A stretch of 64,000 bases of DNA from Hymenobacter setariae (GTDB lineage Bacteria > Bacteroidota > Bacteroidia > Cytophagales > Hymenobacteraceae). Every line of letters starts with the position of its first letter. Positions within the stretch are counted from its first letter, which is position 1. A program made the position numbers and the translations under genes. The notes under the pieces are model-generated. The model was not told the origin of the DNA, did no database searches, and saw nothing but the letters and a program-made list of their open reading frames with translations. The stretch spans positions 186,001 through 250,000 of the forward strand of contig NZ_VMRJ01000001.1 of the NCBI RefSeq assembly GCF_007713685.1. Reading direction: 5' to 3'. Of this stretch, positions 7,169 to 15,214 are shown in pieces.

Positions 7169-8785
7169 GTGTTTGGTAGCAACGTTTATTACGTAAGGGG
7201 GGGCTGGCTAGCGTTGCTGGGTGCGTTTGTAGGCACGCTGCTGTTGGCGGCGTGCAGCGAGCCCGCCGCCTCAGTTGGCTCCGCAAGCCGCCCAGTATTC
7301 GGGCCTGACTCGGCGTGGGTGCGGGTGGCAGCGGGGGCGCATTACGCCCAGCGCAGCCAGTGGTGGCAACAGCTGTGGGGGCGGCACTACCGCCAGCTAT
7401 GGGCTACGCCCGTAACGGCCCCCGTGCTCCGCCTAGGGGCCGCTAAGCTGCTGCCCGTGCAGGTAGGGGGCAGTTTTCAAACTAATACACTGCGTCTGAA
7501 CACCGCCGACGGCCGCACCTTTGTGCTGCGCTCAGTTGACAAGGACTTGAGTCGTAGTTTAAATACAGGTATGAGTCGCTTGGTAGCCCCCGTTTTGCGC
7601 GACCAAACCTGCGCCGCGCCACCCTACGGGGCCTATATCGCGGCGGTGCTGGCCGAAGCGGCGGGCGTGTACCACACCAATCCACGCTTGGTATACCTGC
7701 TGCCGGATACGGTGCTGGGTGATTTTCGGACCCAGTTTCAACCCGCGCTATACTTACTAGAAGAGCGCCCCGCTCGCAATCAAACGCATGCCCCAAGCTT
7801 TGGGGGCTCACGCTTGGTAACGGGCTCGGAACAAATGCTGCGCACTGTGCTTGCCCGGCCCACCGCCCGGGTAGCGGCCCGCGCTTACCTGCGCGCCCGG
7901 CTGCTCGACATCTTGGTGGGCGACTGGAGCCGCCGCGCCGACCAGTGGCGCTGGGCCGCTTTCGCCACCGGAAGTGACCTTGAGTTTCGGCCTATTCCGC
8001 GCGACCGCGACCAAGCTTTCTTCCGCTTCGATGATGGCTGGCTCACGCGGGCCTTATCGTGGGTACGGCCCCGCTATCAAACATTCGATGCCGCTCCAAC
8101 GCTGGCCCAAGTCGACCCGCTTACCGTCACAGCCCGGCCCCTCGACGAAACGGTACTGGCTCTGCTGCCCGAAGCAGTTTTCCGGGCCGAAGCCGATTCA
8201 CTGGCCCGCCGGCTGACTGACTCCGTGTATGCCCAGGCACTACGGACAGTGCCGCCCGAAGTGCGCCCGCTTATGACGCGCGAGCTACTGCCGGCCCTGC
8301 GGGTGCGGCGGAGCCTACTGCCGGCCGCAGCTGCCCGCTACTACCGCGCCCTGCAAGTAGATGCCGCCGTGATTGGTACTGATGCGGCCGAGCGGTTTGT
8401 AGTAGAGGCCGCCGGCCCCGGGCGCTTGCGCTTGCAGGTGTGGGCGCTGCGCCCGGCGCGTGCCGACAGCCTCCTCGGTGAGCAGCTCTACGACGTAGCC
8501 CTTACACGTCGGCTACGCATCTATGGCCTAGGCGGCAACGACCAGTTTGAGTTGCGGGGGCACTTGGCACCGGGCTTTGCGGTGTGGCTCGATGGGGGCG
8601 CTGGCACCAATCGCTTTGTGCAGCAGGCGCCCGCTACCAGCGGCCTAGGCGTGCGCGTGTATGCAGGTGCACACGACCAGCGGCAGCTTAGCACGGATGT
8701 GCATGTGCGGCCCTTGCCTGCCGCCAGCCGAGATGCTGCTAGCTGGGTAGCGGCATACTACCGGCTACGGCTGGGTAGCCGGTGA
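7169..8785 (+). CDS. Kinase-like lipoprotein paralogue with degraded DRH motif
   Basis: A 538-residue protein with a textbook lipoprotein signal (LLLAAC, Cys29). It aligns along its length with the divergent neighbour at 5390-6973: GGSFQTNTLRLNTADGRTF, RSVDKDLSR, LLDILVGDWSRRADQW, IPRDRDQAFF, IYGLGGNDQFEL, LDGGAGTNRF. The lysine-containing strand and the DRDQ block are kept, but the DRH triad of the neighbour is Ser-Arg-Arg here (254-256). If the family is enzymatic, this copy should be inactive or altered. The start is GTG at 7169, which gives a good signal peptide. The divergent arrangement and shared intergenic region suggest joint regulation. Function unknown. Confidence 0.7.
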   Translation: MFGSNVYYVRGGWLALLGAFVGTLLLAACSEPAASVGSASRPVFGPDSAWVRVAAGAHYAQRSQWWQQLWGRHYRQLWATPVTAPVLRLGAAKLLPVQVGGSFQTNTLRLNTADGRTFVLRSVDKDLSRSLNTGMSRLVAPVLRDQTCAAPPYGAYIAAVLAEAAGVYHTNPRLVYLLPDTVLGDFRTQFQPALYLLEERPARNQTHAPSFGGSRLVTGSEQMLRTVLARPTARVAARAYLRARLLDILVGDWSRRADQWRWAAFATGSDLEFRPIPRDRDQAFFRFDDGWLTRALSWVRPRYQTFDAAPTLAQVDPLTVTARPLDETVLALLPEAVFRAEADSLARRLTDSVYAQALRTVPPEVRPLMTRELLPALRVRRSLLPAAAARYYRALQVDAAVIGTDAAERFVVEAAGPGRLRLQVWALRPARADSLLGEQLYDVALTRRLRIYGLGGNDQFELRGHLAPGFAVWLDGGAGTNRFVQQAPATSGLGVRVYAGAHDQRQLSTDVHVRPLPAASRDAASWVAAYYRLRLGSR

Positions 8786-8870
8786 AGTAATATCACGTAT
8801 TTAAAATGCTTTAGAGCAAGCAACTATCATGAAGTGCTTAAAGCGTAGCTAAATGTATAAAGCCTCTTTA

Positions 8871-8890
8871 GTAATGGGTCGAACCATTAC
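8871..8890. other. Short hairpin between convergent genes
   Basis: GTAATGG and CCATTAC flank a six-base loop in the 122-base gap between the lipoprotein and the ABC ATPase. There is no T-run; it may act as a weak bidirectional terminator. Nothing else is seen in the gap. Confidence 0.3.
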
Positions 8891-8907
8891 CTAGCGATAA
8901 CTGCGCT

Positions 8908-9531
8908 TTAGGATTGATAGTCGGTAATGCGTACCTGCTCCTCACAAAAAGCATATTCGGCCGGCACGTTTGACGAGACAATAACTAAGCGCTCAGAGGA
9001 GCGCACGCGCGCCACATGCTCTAGGTACCAAGCCGCGCCCGTGGCATCGAGGTTAGTGGTAGGCTCGTCGAGCAGCAAAAGTGGCGTGGCAGCATAGAGG
9101 GCCAATCCGAGTTTGAGTCGTTGCTTCATGCCCGACGAAAACTCGCGCACCGGCTGGTGCCGCGCTTTCTCCAAATACATCAGTTCGACTAAGCCAGCCG
9201 TCGTTAGGCCCGGCTGCAGGGGCTTGAGACGCGTGTGAAACGCCAGCAACTCTAGCAAGGTGAAATCTTCGGGCAAGTCGAGGTACGGTGCGCAGTAGGC
9301 TAGCTGGCGCGGTACCTCAGCTACGGGAAGCGCCTGGCCCCCTAGGGTGTAGTGCACTTGCCCATTGGTAGGCAGCAACTGCCCCGCCAAAATACTGAGC
9401 AGTGTGCTCTTGCCTGCGCCATTGGGCCCGAGCACGGCTGTGGCCGTGCCGGGCCGAAAAACGTGGCTCAGCTCCTTAAAAATCCATTGGCGGCCGTAGC
9501 GACGGCCTAGCCCTTGGGCCTCAATCTGCAC
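8908..9531 (-). CDS. ABC transporter ATP-binding protein, no permease nearby
   Basis: A compact 207-residue ABC ATPase. Walker A is GPNGAGKST (about 35-43), the Q-loop follows at AYCAPYLDLPED, the signature is FSSGMKQRLKLG, Walker B is LLLLDEP with TTNLDATG as D-loop. The start codon lies inside the 3' end of lpxA (11-base overlap), so the two are translationally coupled. No membrane partner is encoded in the window. Coupling with lipid A genes invites a role in envelope lipid export, but Lpt and MsbA proteins are different families, so this remains inference. The unusually short C-terminus ends soon after the H-loop region (VIVSSNVPAEY), where the usual His is replaced by Asn. Confidence 0.85.
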   Translation of the reverse strand: MQIEAQGLGRRYGRQWIFKELSHVFRPGTATAVLGPNGAGKSTLLSILAGQLLPTNGQVHYTLGGQALPVAEVPRQLAYCAPYLDLPEDFTLLELLAFHTRLKPLQPGLTTAGLVELMYLEKARHQPVREFSSGMKQRLKLGLALYAATPLLLLDEPTTNLDATGAAWYLEHVARVRSSERLVIVSSNVPAEYAFCEEQVRITDYQS

Positions 9532-10324
9532 CTTCTTCGCTCTTGCGGCGGCCGGGGCCCTTGATGATACCGCGCTCGGCAGCTTGCACGAAGCTCACCA
9601 CCAAGTCGCGCTCGGCCGAAGGAGCTATTTCGGATTCGATGCGCGTGAGGGCGTCTTGCATACCTAGGCCACTCAGGTAGAGAATGCGGTAGAGCTCATG
9701 TATTTGGTGCACCTGCGCCTCGCTAAAGCCCCGGCGGCTCATGCCCACCGAGTTGACCCCAGCGTAGGTGAGTGGCTCGCGAGCGGCCTTCACGAAGGGC
9801 GGCACGTCGGAGCGCACCAGCGAGCCCCCCGCAATGAAGGCATGCGCGCCAATATTGGTGAACTGATGAATAGCCGAAGTGCCGCCTATAATGGCCCAAT
9901 CACCGACTTGCACGTGGCCCGCCATCTGAGTCGCATTTGAAATGACGCAGTGGCTGCCCACCAGGCAGTCGTGGGCAATGTGCACGTAAGCCTGCAGCAG
10001 GCAGTGGCTGCCCACCACCGTGCGGCCCTGTTCTACCGTGCCGCGGTTCACGGTTACGCATTCGCGCAGCACGGTATAATCGCCTATCTCAGCAGTAGTT
10101 ACCTCACCCGCAAATTTCAAATCCTGCGGAATGCCCGCTACCACTGCCCCCGGGAATATTTGGCAGTGCGCCCCAATGCGTGCGCCATCCATGATAGTCA
10201 CGTTGGGGCCAATCCAAGTGTTTTCGCCAATCTCCACGTCGCCGTAAATAGTACTGAACGGCTCAACGGTAACCCCCGGCGCAAGCCGGGCAGCGGGGTG
10301 GATATGGGCGAGGGGAGAAATCAT
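9521..10324 (-). CDS. lpxA: UDP-N-acetylglucosamine acyltransferase
   Basis: LpxA catalyses the first step of lipid A synthesis, O-acylation of UDP-GlcNAc from acyl-ACP, in the cytoplasm. The 267 residues show the left-handed parallel beta-helix as hexapeptide repeats from residue 1 (HIHPAARLAPGVTVEPFSTI onward) to about 190, with the active-site stretch LLQAYVHIAHDCLVG carrying the catalytic His. The C-terminal helical domain (EAQVHQIHELYRILYLSGLG) is complete. Length is normal. The gene follows the lpxC-fabZ fusion and overlaps the downstream ABC ATPase by 11 bases, so it sits in the middle of a lipid A operon. Confidence 0.97.
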   Translation of the reverse strand: MISPLAHIHPAARLAPGVTVEPFSTIYGDVEIGENTWIGPNVTIMDGARIGAHCQIFPGAVVAGIPQDLKFAGEVTTAEIGDYTVLRECVTVNRGTVEQGRTVVGSHCLLQAYVHIAHDCLVGSHCVISNATQMAGHVQVGDWAIIGGTSAIHQFTNIGAHAFIAGGSLVRSDVPPFVKAAREPLTYAGVNSVGMSRRGFSEAQVHQIHELYRILYLSGLGMQDALTRIESEIAPSAERDLVVSFVQAAERGIIKGPGRRKSEEGAD

Positions 10325-10330
10325 CCTTTG

Positions 10331-10420
10331 TGTAGCTGTTGGCTAATAGCAGCTAGCTGCTAGCCTATTCTGGTGGGAGAAAAGAAGCTAATAGCTAACA
10401 GCTATCAGCTAATAGCTTAA
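10331..10420. repeat. Intergenic inverted word-repeat (AGCTAATAGC type)
   Basis: The gap between lpxC-fabZ and lpxA is almost wholly built from variants of GCTAATAGC/AGCTGTTAGC. The left arm (about 10333-10364) and the right arm (about 10386-10417) are inverted relative to each other around an unrelated GGTGGGAG centre. A sister copy lies on the other side of lpxC-fabZ at 11836-11938. Confidence 0.7.
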
Positions 10421-10421
10421 C

Positions 10422-11819
10422 CTAAACGTTGTCTTTGCGGACGATGGCGGCGCTCATTTCAGCATCGCACACCACTTTGCCGTTCACAAAGGCTTGGCCT
10501 TTCATCTTGGCAATGCCGCGCTTGATGGGGGCCGTGAGCTGGCAGTGGAAAATAACGGTATCGCCAGGCAGCACTTTCTTGCGGAAGCGGGCATTTTCGA
10601 TACCTAGGAAATACTGCCAGTAGTTTTCGGGGTCAGGTACAGTGTTCATTACCAAGATGCCGCCCGTTTGGGCCATGGCTTCAATCTGCAGCACCCCCGG
10701 CATCACGGGGTTGCCGGGAAAGTGACCCTGGAAGAACGGCTCGTTCATCGTAATATTTTTTACGGCCGTCACCATTTGGCTATCCAAGTGAATGACTTTG
10801 TCGAGCAGCAGGAAGGGATAGCGGTGGGGCAGCACCTGCATGATGCGGTTGATGTCCATTACCGGCTCGCGAGCGGGGTCGTACACCGGCACCGGGCTGG
10901 TTTTGTCTTCCAGCATCTTCTTCTTGATTTTCTTGGCAAACGCCACGTTGGCCGCGTGGCCAGGCCGGGCAGCCAAGATTTGCCCCTTCAGCGGGCGGCC
11001 CACCAGGGCGAGGTCGCCCACGATGTCGAGCAGCTTGTGGCGGGCGGGCTCGTTTTTGTGGCGCAGGTCCACGTTGTTCAGAATGCCCTCTTTCTTCACC
11101 GATACCTTGGGCTTGCCCAGCATAGCGGCTAGCTCGTCGAGCTCGTGCTCGCCCACGGCGCGGTCTACCACCACGATAGCGTTGCTTAGGTCACCGCCCT
11201 TGATAAGGTTCGATTTGTAGAGGTATTCCAGTTCGTGCAGGAAGCAGAAAGTGCGCGACGACGAAATTTCGCTCTCAAACTGGTTGATGTCGGTGAGCGT
11301 AGCGTGCTGCGAACCTAGGACCGGCGAGTTATAATCGACCATTACCGTGAGGCGATAGTCGGCCAGCGGCAAGGCCGCTATTTCTACACCGCGGGCGTTG
11401 TCAATGTAGCGAATCGTGTCTGGTATTTCGTAGTAGTTGCGCAGCGCATTCTGCTCCTCAAAGCCCACGGTGTGCAGCGCCTTGATAAACTCGGCCGACG
11501 AACCATCCATGATGGGCGGCTCGGGGCCGGAAAGCTGAATGAGCACGTTGTCGAGCTGCAAGCCTACTAGGGCCGCTAGGGTGTGCTCCACGGTGTTGAT
11601 GCGGGCGCCGTTTTGCTCGATGGTCGTACCGCGCGAGAGGTCTACCACGTTGTCTACGTCGGCATCCACGATGGGCTGGCCGGGCAGGTCGGTGCGCTGA
11701 AACTTGTAGCCGTGGCCCACTGGCGCGGGGCAAAAGGTCATGGTGGCCTCCACGCCGGTGTGCAGCCCAATGCCCCGCACTGTCACGGGGGCCTTAATGG
11801 TGTGTTGTTTATCGTTCAT
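10422..11819 (-). CDS. lpxC/fabZ: Bifunctional LpxC deacetylase / FabZ dehydratase fusion
   Basis: Residues 1 to about 300 are LpxC, the zinc deacetylase committing UDP-3-acyl-GlcNAc to lipid A (GIGLHTGVEATMTF, NTVEHTLAALVGL with a zinc His, IMDGSSAEF, LRHKNEPARHKLLDIVGDL). Residues about 320-465 are FabZ, the 3-hydroxyacyl-ACP dehydratase of fatty acid elongation (LPHRYPFLLLDKV with catalytic His, FPGNPVMPGVLQIEAMAQ with catalytic Glu). This fusion is a known Bacteroidota and Chlorobi feature and couples the two uses of hydroxyacyl-ACP. Both active sites look complete. The gene lies between lpxD and lpxA, flanked on each side by related AGCTAATAGC-type repeats. Confidence 0.97.
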   Translation of the reverse strand: MNDKQHTIKAPVTVRGIGLHTGVEATMTFCPAPVGHGYKFQRTDLPGQPIVDADVDNVVDLSRGTTIEQNGARINTVEHTLAALVGLQLDNVLIQLSGPEPPIMDGSSAEFIKALHTVGFEEQNALRNYYEIPDTIRYIDNARGVEIAALPLADYRLTVMVDYNSPVLGSQHATLTDINQFESEISSSRTFCFLHELEYLYKSNLIKGGDLSNAIVVVDRAVGEHELDELAAMLGKPKVSVKKEGILNNVDLRHKNEPARHKLLDIVGDLALVGRPLKGQILAARPGHAANVAFAKKIKKKMLEDKTSPVPVYDPAREPVMDINRIMQVLPHRYPFLLLDKVIHLDSQMVTAVKNITMNEPFFQGHFPGNPVMPGVLQIEAMAQTGGILVMNTVPDPENYWQYFLGIENARFRKKVLPGDTVIFHCQLTAPIKRGIAKMKGQAFVNGKVVCDAEMSAAIVRKDNV

Positions 11820-11835
11820 TATCTGGCGGGAGCCT

Positions 11836-11938
11836 GTAAGTGGCTCTTAGCTGCTGGCTCTTAGCTGTTAGCTTTTAGAAAGTACTGTACTATTGGAAGA
11901 GACTATTGGCTAACAGCTAGTGGCTAGCAGCTCAACTC
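11836..11938. repeat. Intergenic inverted word-repeat (AGCTGTTAGC type)
   Basis: Between lpxD and lpxC-fabZ the left arm reads TTAGCTGCTGGCTC and TTAGCTGTTAGC, and the right arm reads GGCTAACAGC and GTGGCTAGCAGC, its inverted complement, around a unique centre near 11880-11905. It is the same word family as 10331-10420. Confidence 0.7.
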
Positions 11939-11948
11939 AACTGCAAAG

Positions 11949-12989
11949 CTAACCCTTTTCCGGCGCTGGCTGACTTTTTTCGAGGGCGATGAGGCGGCGC
12001 TCCAACTCGGGCAGGCGGCGGTAGACGGCCGTGGCGCGCTGGTTTTCCTTAAGGCCGATAGCCGGGTAGCCTTGTAAAATCTGGCCTTCAGTTTTGGTAG
12101 ACTTTTGCACGCCGCTTTGCGCCGTGATGGTGGTGCGGTTGGCCAGGGAGATGTGGCCTACTAAGCCTACCTGCCCCGCCAGCACGCAGTAGTCGCCCAC
12201 CTTAGTAGAGCCCGAAACACCGGTTTGGGCCGCAATGACGGTGTGGCGGCCAATCTCGACATTGTGCGCAATCTGCACTAGGTTGTCAATCTTAACGCCT
12301 TGACGGATAAGTGTTGAGCCCATCGTGGCGCAATCAACGGTAGCATTGGCTCCGATGCTCACATCGTCTTCCAAGATTACCTGGCCAATCTGTGGAATGG
12401 CCTTGTAGGAGCCATCGGTTTGGGGAGCAAAGCCAAAGCCATCGGAGCCCACCACCGCGCCGGCCTTGATAACGCAGCGCTTCCCAATAGCAGTGTCGGC
12501 GTAAATCTTGGCGCCAGCGTGGATGATGGTATTGTCGCCGATGTGCACCCGGTCGCCGATGTAGGCGTGGGGGAAGATTAGCACGTTTTCGCCCAGTACG
12601 CAGCCCTCACCCACGTAAGAAAAAGCTCCGCGGTAGTGCCCGCCGCCAATAGTAGAGCTAGCGCCTATAAAGCTGGGCTCTTCCACGCCGCGCCGGCTAA
12701 AGCGCGTGGCTTGCTGGTAAAACTCCAGCAGCTTGGTAAATGCCGAGTAGGGGTCGGCCACCCGAATGAGCGCGGCGGCTACTGACTGGCGCAGCGGCAG
12801 CTCGGGGCTGATAATGACGGCCGTAGCGGCGGTAGTGTAGAGAAACTGCTCGTATTTGGCATTTGCCAAAAATGCTAGGGCGCCGGGGCCGGCTTCTTCG
12901 ATTTTTGCCAGGCTCGACACGGTGGCGGCTGCGTCGCCTTCCACGGTGCCGCCCACCACCTGGGCAATCTGACCAACGGTAAATTCCAT
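11949..12989 (-). CDS. lpxD: UDP-3-O-acylglucosamine N-acyltransferase
   Basis: LpxD adds the second acyl chain to the glucosamine precursor of lipid A. The 346-residue product opens with the uridine-binding domain (MEFTVGQIAQVVGGTVEG, SSLAKIEEAGPGALAFLAN) and continues as a left-handed beta-helix of hexapeptide repeats, with the catalytic region NLVQIAHNVEIG and the FGFAPQTDG loop that is diagnostic of LpxD. The C-terminal helix (YRRLPELERRLIALEK) is the trimer-capping element. The frame is open 34 codons further upstream, but the ATG at 12987-12989 matches all family members and follows a promoter-like TACTTTTG. It is the first gene of the lipid A operon. Confidence 0.95.
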   Translation of the reverse strand: MEFTVGQIAQVVGGTVEGDAAATVSSLAKIEEAGPGALAFLANAKYEQFLYTTAATAVIISPELPLRQSVAAALIRVADPYSAFTKLLEFYQQATRFSRRGVEEPSFIGASSTIGGGHYRGAFSYVGEGCVLGENVLIFPHAYIGDRVHIGDNTIIHAGAKIYADTAIGKRCVIKAGAVVGSDGFGFAPQTDGSYKAIPQIGQVILEDDVSIGANATVDCATMGSTLIRQGVKIDNLVQIAHNVEIGRHTVIAAQTGVSGSTKVGDYCVLAGQVGLVGHISLANRTTITAQSGVQKSTKTEGQILQGYPAIGLKENQRATAVYRRLPELERRLIALEKSQPAPEKG

Positions 12990-12996
12990 AGGGAGG

Positions 12997-13004
12997 CAAA
13001 AGTA
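12997..13004 (-). promoter_or_regulatory. TACTTTTG -7 element seven bases before lpxD
   Basis: Minus-strand TACTTTTG is followed by CCTCCCT and ATG. It matches TAnnTTTG and would start transcription within a few bases of the lpxD ATG. The nearest minus-strand TTG lies about 25 bases further up, slightly beyond the usual spacing. Confidence 0.4.
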
Positions 13005-13017
13005 CACGGCGCGCCCG

Positions 13018-13377
13018 CTACGGCGCGTGCAAGATGTCGGTCCCGAAGTAGGTGTGGAGCCGCTCGCGCAGTAATGCCACGAGCGCAGCATCCTGAAACT
13101 GATAGTCGTCAGGAATGCGCAGGTTAACTAACGCTTTACCCCGCAGTTCGTCCCGGAATTTGGCGCGCAGGCGGTCGGCGTGCTTCTTCTCCATCACAAA
13201 TATGACGTCGGCCCACCCTAGGTGCCCCGCCGCCACCCGCACCCGGGCGCCCGGCTCGGTACCTGCCGAGCGTGCCTGCACCTCGGGGTGCCCGTCGAAA
13301 AGCCGCTCGGCGGTGAGACTGCGCCAGCGGTTCTGGCTGCAAATAAAAAGGAGCTGACTAGGTAAGGCGGCGGGCAC
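13018..13377 (-). CDS. Low-molecular-weight protein-tyrosine-phosphatase-like protein
   Basis: About 119 residues from a GTG at 13375-13377. The first strand and P-loop read LLFICSQNRWRSLTAE: the CX5RS phosphate-binding loop of low-molecular-weight tyrosine phosphatases, with Cys and Arg in place. RSAGTEPGARV and WADVIFVMEKKHADRL are the next family blocks, and IPDDYQFQD carries the likely general-acid Asp. The frame is open for 55 codons upstream, but that part reads as antisense of YqaE and lacks any fold signature, so the later start is preferred. Substrate unknown; arsenate reductases share the fold but normally carry extra C-terminal cysteines that are absent here. Confidence 0.8.
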   Translation of the reverse strand: MPAALPSQLLFICSQNRWRSLTAERLFDGHPEVQARSAGTEPGARVRVAAGHLGWADVIFVMEKKHADRLRAKFRDELRGKALVNLRIPDDYQFQDAALVALLRERLHTYFGTDILHAP

Positions 13378-13406
13378 GCAGGGAGTAAAATGGTAGCAGA
13401 ATTGAC

Positions 13407-13610
13407 CTAGGCGCGACCCTGCTCGGCCAGTACACGCAGGGTTTCTTGGTGGCGCTTCTCGGCTAGGTCTTGGCTGCGCGACACCACCGCCCAAATGGCA
13501 GCCGGAATCCAGCCAATAAGGGTGACCTGCAAAATAAAGCACAGGATACCCTTGAGGATATGGCCGTTGATTATCATCGACAGTGGCGGAAGCAGAATGG
13601 CGAGCAGCAT
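13407..13610 (-). CDS. YqaE/Pmp3-family small membrane protein
   Basis: A 67-residue protein with two membrane helices and the family signature: LAILLPPLSMIINGHILKG then ILCFILQVTLIGWIPAAIWA. Pmp3/YqaE proteins influence membrane potential and stress tolerance in yeast, plants and bacteria, by an unclear mechanism. A charged cytoplasmic tail of about 20 residues (SQDLAEKRHQETLRVLAE) follows, longer than in YqaE of enteric bacteria. It lies 29 bases upstream of the phosphatase-like gene on the same strand and may be co-transcribed with it. Confidence 0.88.
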   Translation of the reverse strand: MLLAILLPPLSMIINGHILKGILCFILQVTLIGWIPAAIWAVVSRSQDLAEKRHQETLRVLAEQGRA

Positions 13611-13692
13611 CGGAAAAAGGCGAGATGAAGTGACGTGAGCTTATAGCATACGCAAACTACCACCTAGGGTGTGCGGAGCACTGAGGTTGTGG

Positions 13693-15138
13693 CTACGGCA
13701 CGTCTGTCACGCGCACTTTCACGCCCTTAACCTTGGCGCCGTTTAGGCGCTCTAGCACGTCGGTAGCTTGCTTGCGCGGCACTGCTACGTAGGAATAGAA
13801 GTCGAATACCTCGATGCGGCCCACGTCTTCGCGGGCCAGCCCGCCTACGTTGACGATAGCGCCAACTAAGTCGTGAGCGCTGACTTTATGCTTTTTACCG
13901 GCCGTGATGTGCAGCGTAACGGTGGTGGGGCGCGGCGGGCGTGCGGCGTTGGCGGTAGGCAGGGGCGGGGGCGTTAGGCGAGCCCAAGTCACGGCTTGCG
14001 CAGCGGGCCAGCCTTGCACGCGGGTTTGCTCGGGTGGGGTGGCGAGCAGGTGAGCGGTGCCAGCGGCACCGGCTCGGGCCGTGCGCCCGGCCCGGTGCTG
14101 GAAGGTTTCGGCGTCGTGCGGCAGGTCGTACTGAACAACTGTGTCGAGGGCGGGCACGTCGAGGCCGCGGGCAGCCACGTCGGTGGCTACTAGGGCCTGG
14201 GCCGAGTTGTTGCGCAGCTTCATCAACGCTTTGTCGCGCTCGGGCTGGGGTAGCTTGCCGTGCAGTACTTCGGCCGCCACGCCCCGGCCGCGCAGAAACT
14301 GGGCTAGCTCCTGCACCTTCTCTCGGGTATTGGCGAAGATGAGCGTCTGACCCGTTTCAGGCTGTTGCAGTAGGTGGTAGAGCGCAGCGGGCTTCTGCTC
14401 CACGGCATTGAGCACGTGGCCGCGCAAGGTGAGCGATGATGGCATAGCGGCCGCGCCACCCTCGGCCGCGGCGCCGGGCACCAAGCCGCCCTCAGCAGTT
14501 AGCATGCGCGGGCGGGTTAAGTACTCGCGCACCAGGGCCATTACCTTGTCGGGCATGGTGGCCGAAAACAGCAGCGTTTGCCGCCGCCTAGGTAGGCGGC
14601 TTACAATAGTGGCCATTTCCTGCTGAAACTTCAATTCCAAGAGTTTATCAGCCTCGTCCAGCACCATTACTTTAAGCTGGTTGGGAATAATGTTGCGCTT
14701 TTCGAGGTGGTCGAGCAAACGGCCGGGCGTGGCTACTACCACGTGCGGCGTCTGCTGCAAGGTCTTCACTTCGTCGCGCATAGCGTGGCCGCCGTAGAGG
14801 GCCGCCACCCGCAGGCCGGGGGCAGGCAGGTACTTGCCCAGGCTCTTGAGGGCTTCGCGCACTTGCAAGGCTAGCTCGCGGGCGGGCACTATCACGATGG
14901 CCTGCACGGCCTTGGCAGCCGGGTCGATTTGAGCTAAAATGCCCAGGCCATAGGCGGCCGTTTTGCCCGAGCCAGTGGGTGCCTGGCCGGCCACGTCCTG
15001 GCCCGCCAGCACGGGCGGCAGCACCAGTGCTTGAACTGGCGTGGGCTGGGTAAAATTTAACTCGGTCAGCGCCTGCGCGAGCGGGGCCGGAAGGTTGAAA
15101 TCGGAGAAAGTGGCCGGAGTGGCAGAGTCAGCTTGCAT
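13693..15138 (-). CDS. DEAD-box RNA helicase, DbpA-like
   Basis: A 481-residue ATP-dependent RNA helicase. It contains the Q motif (FTQPTPVQ), APTGSGKTAA, PARELA, TPGRLLDHL, DEADKLL, SAT, and HRAGRTARAG as motif VI. The last 75 residues (VTLHITAGKKHKVSAHDLVG through GVKVRVTDV) match the DbpA RNA-binding domain, which directs DbpA to 23S rRNA hairpin 92 in E. coli, so a ribosome-assembly role is likely. Motif IV-V contains a Gly/Ala-rich insert (LVPGAAAEGGAAAM). The open frame continues upstream to 15234, overlapping the YihY gene, but ATG 15136-15138 is preferred because it directly follows a TAnnTTTG promoter and begins family-like sequence. Confidence 0.92.
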   Translation of the reverse strand: MQADSATPATFSDFNLPAPLAQALTELNFTQPTPVQALVLPPVLAGQDVAGQAPTGSGKTAAYGLGILAQIDPAAKAVQAIVIVPARELALQVREALKSLGKYLPAPGLRVAALYGGHAMRDEVKTLQQTPHVVVATPGRLLDHLEKRNIIPNQLKVMVLDEADKLLELKFQQEMATIVSRLPRRRQTLLFSATMPDKVMALVREYLTRPRMLTAEGGLVPGAAAEGGAAAMPSSLTLRGHVLNAVEQKPAALYHLLQQPETGQTLIFANTREKVQELAQFLRGRGVAAEVLHGKLPQPERDKALMKLRNNSAQALVATDVAARGLDVPALDTVVQYDLPHDAETFQHRAGRTARAGAAGTAHLLATPPEQTRVQGWPAAQAVTWARLTPPPLPTANAARPPRPTTVTLHITAGKKHKVSAHDLVGAIVNVGGLAREDVGRIEVFDFYSYVAVPRKQATDVLERLNGAKVKGVKVRVTDVP

Positions 15139-15142
15139 CCAG

Positions 15143-15150
15143 CAAAGGTA
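15143..15150 (-). promoter_or_regulatory. TACCTTTG -7 element four bases before the helicase ATG
   Basis: Minus strand reads TACCTTTG, CTGG, ATG. The match to TAnnTTTG is exact, and the four-base gap implies a leaderless or nearly leaderless mRNA. No clear -33 element. Confidence 0.5.
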
Positions 15151-15214
15151 GCCATAGGTGAGTGGGTAGAGGACCACAGCAGGCGTGTGATTAGCGGAGC
15201 AAGAATATCTAAGC

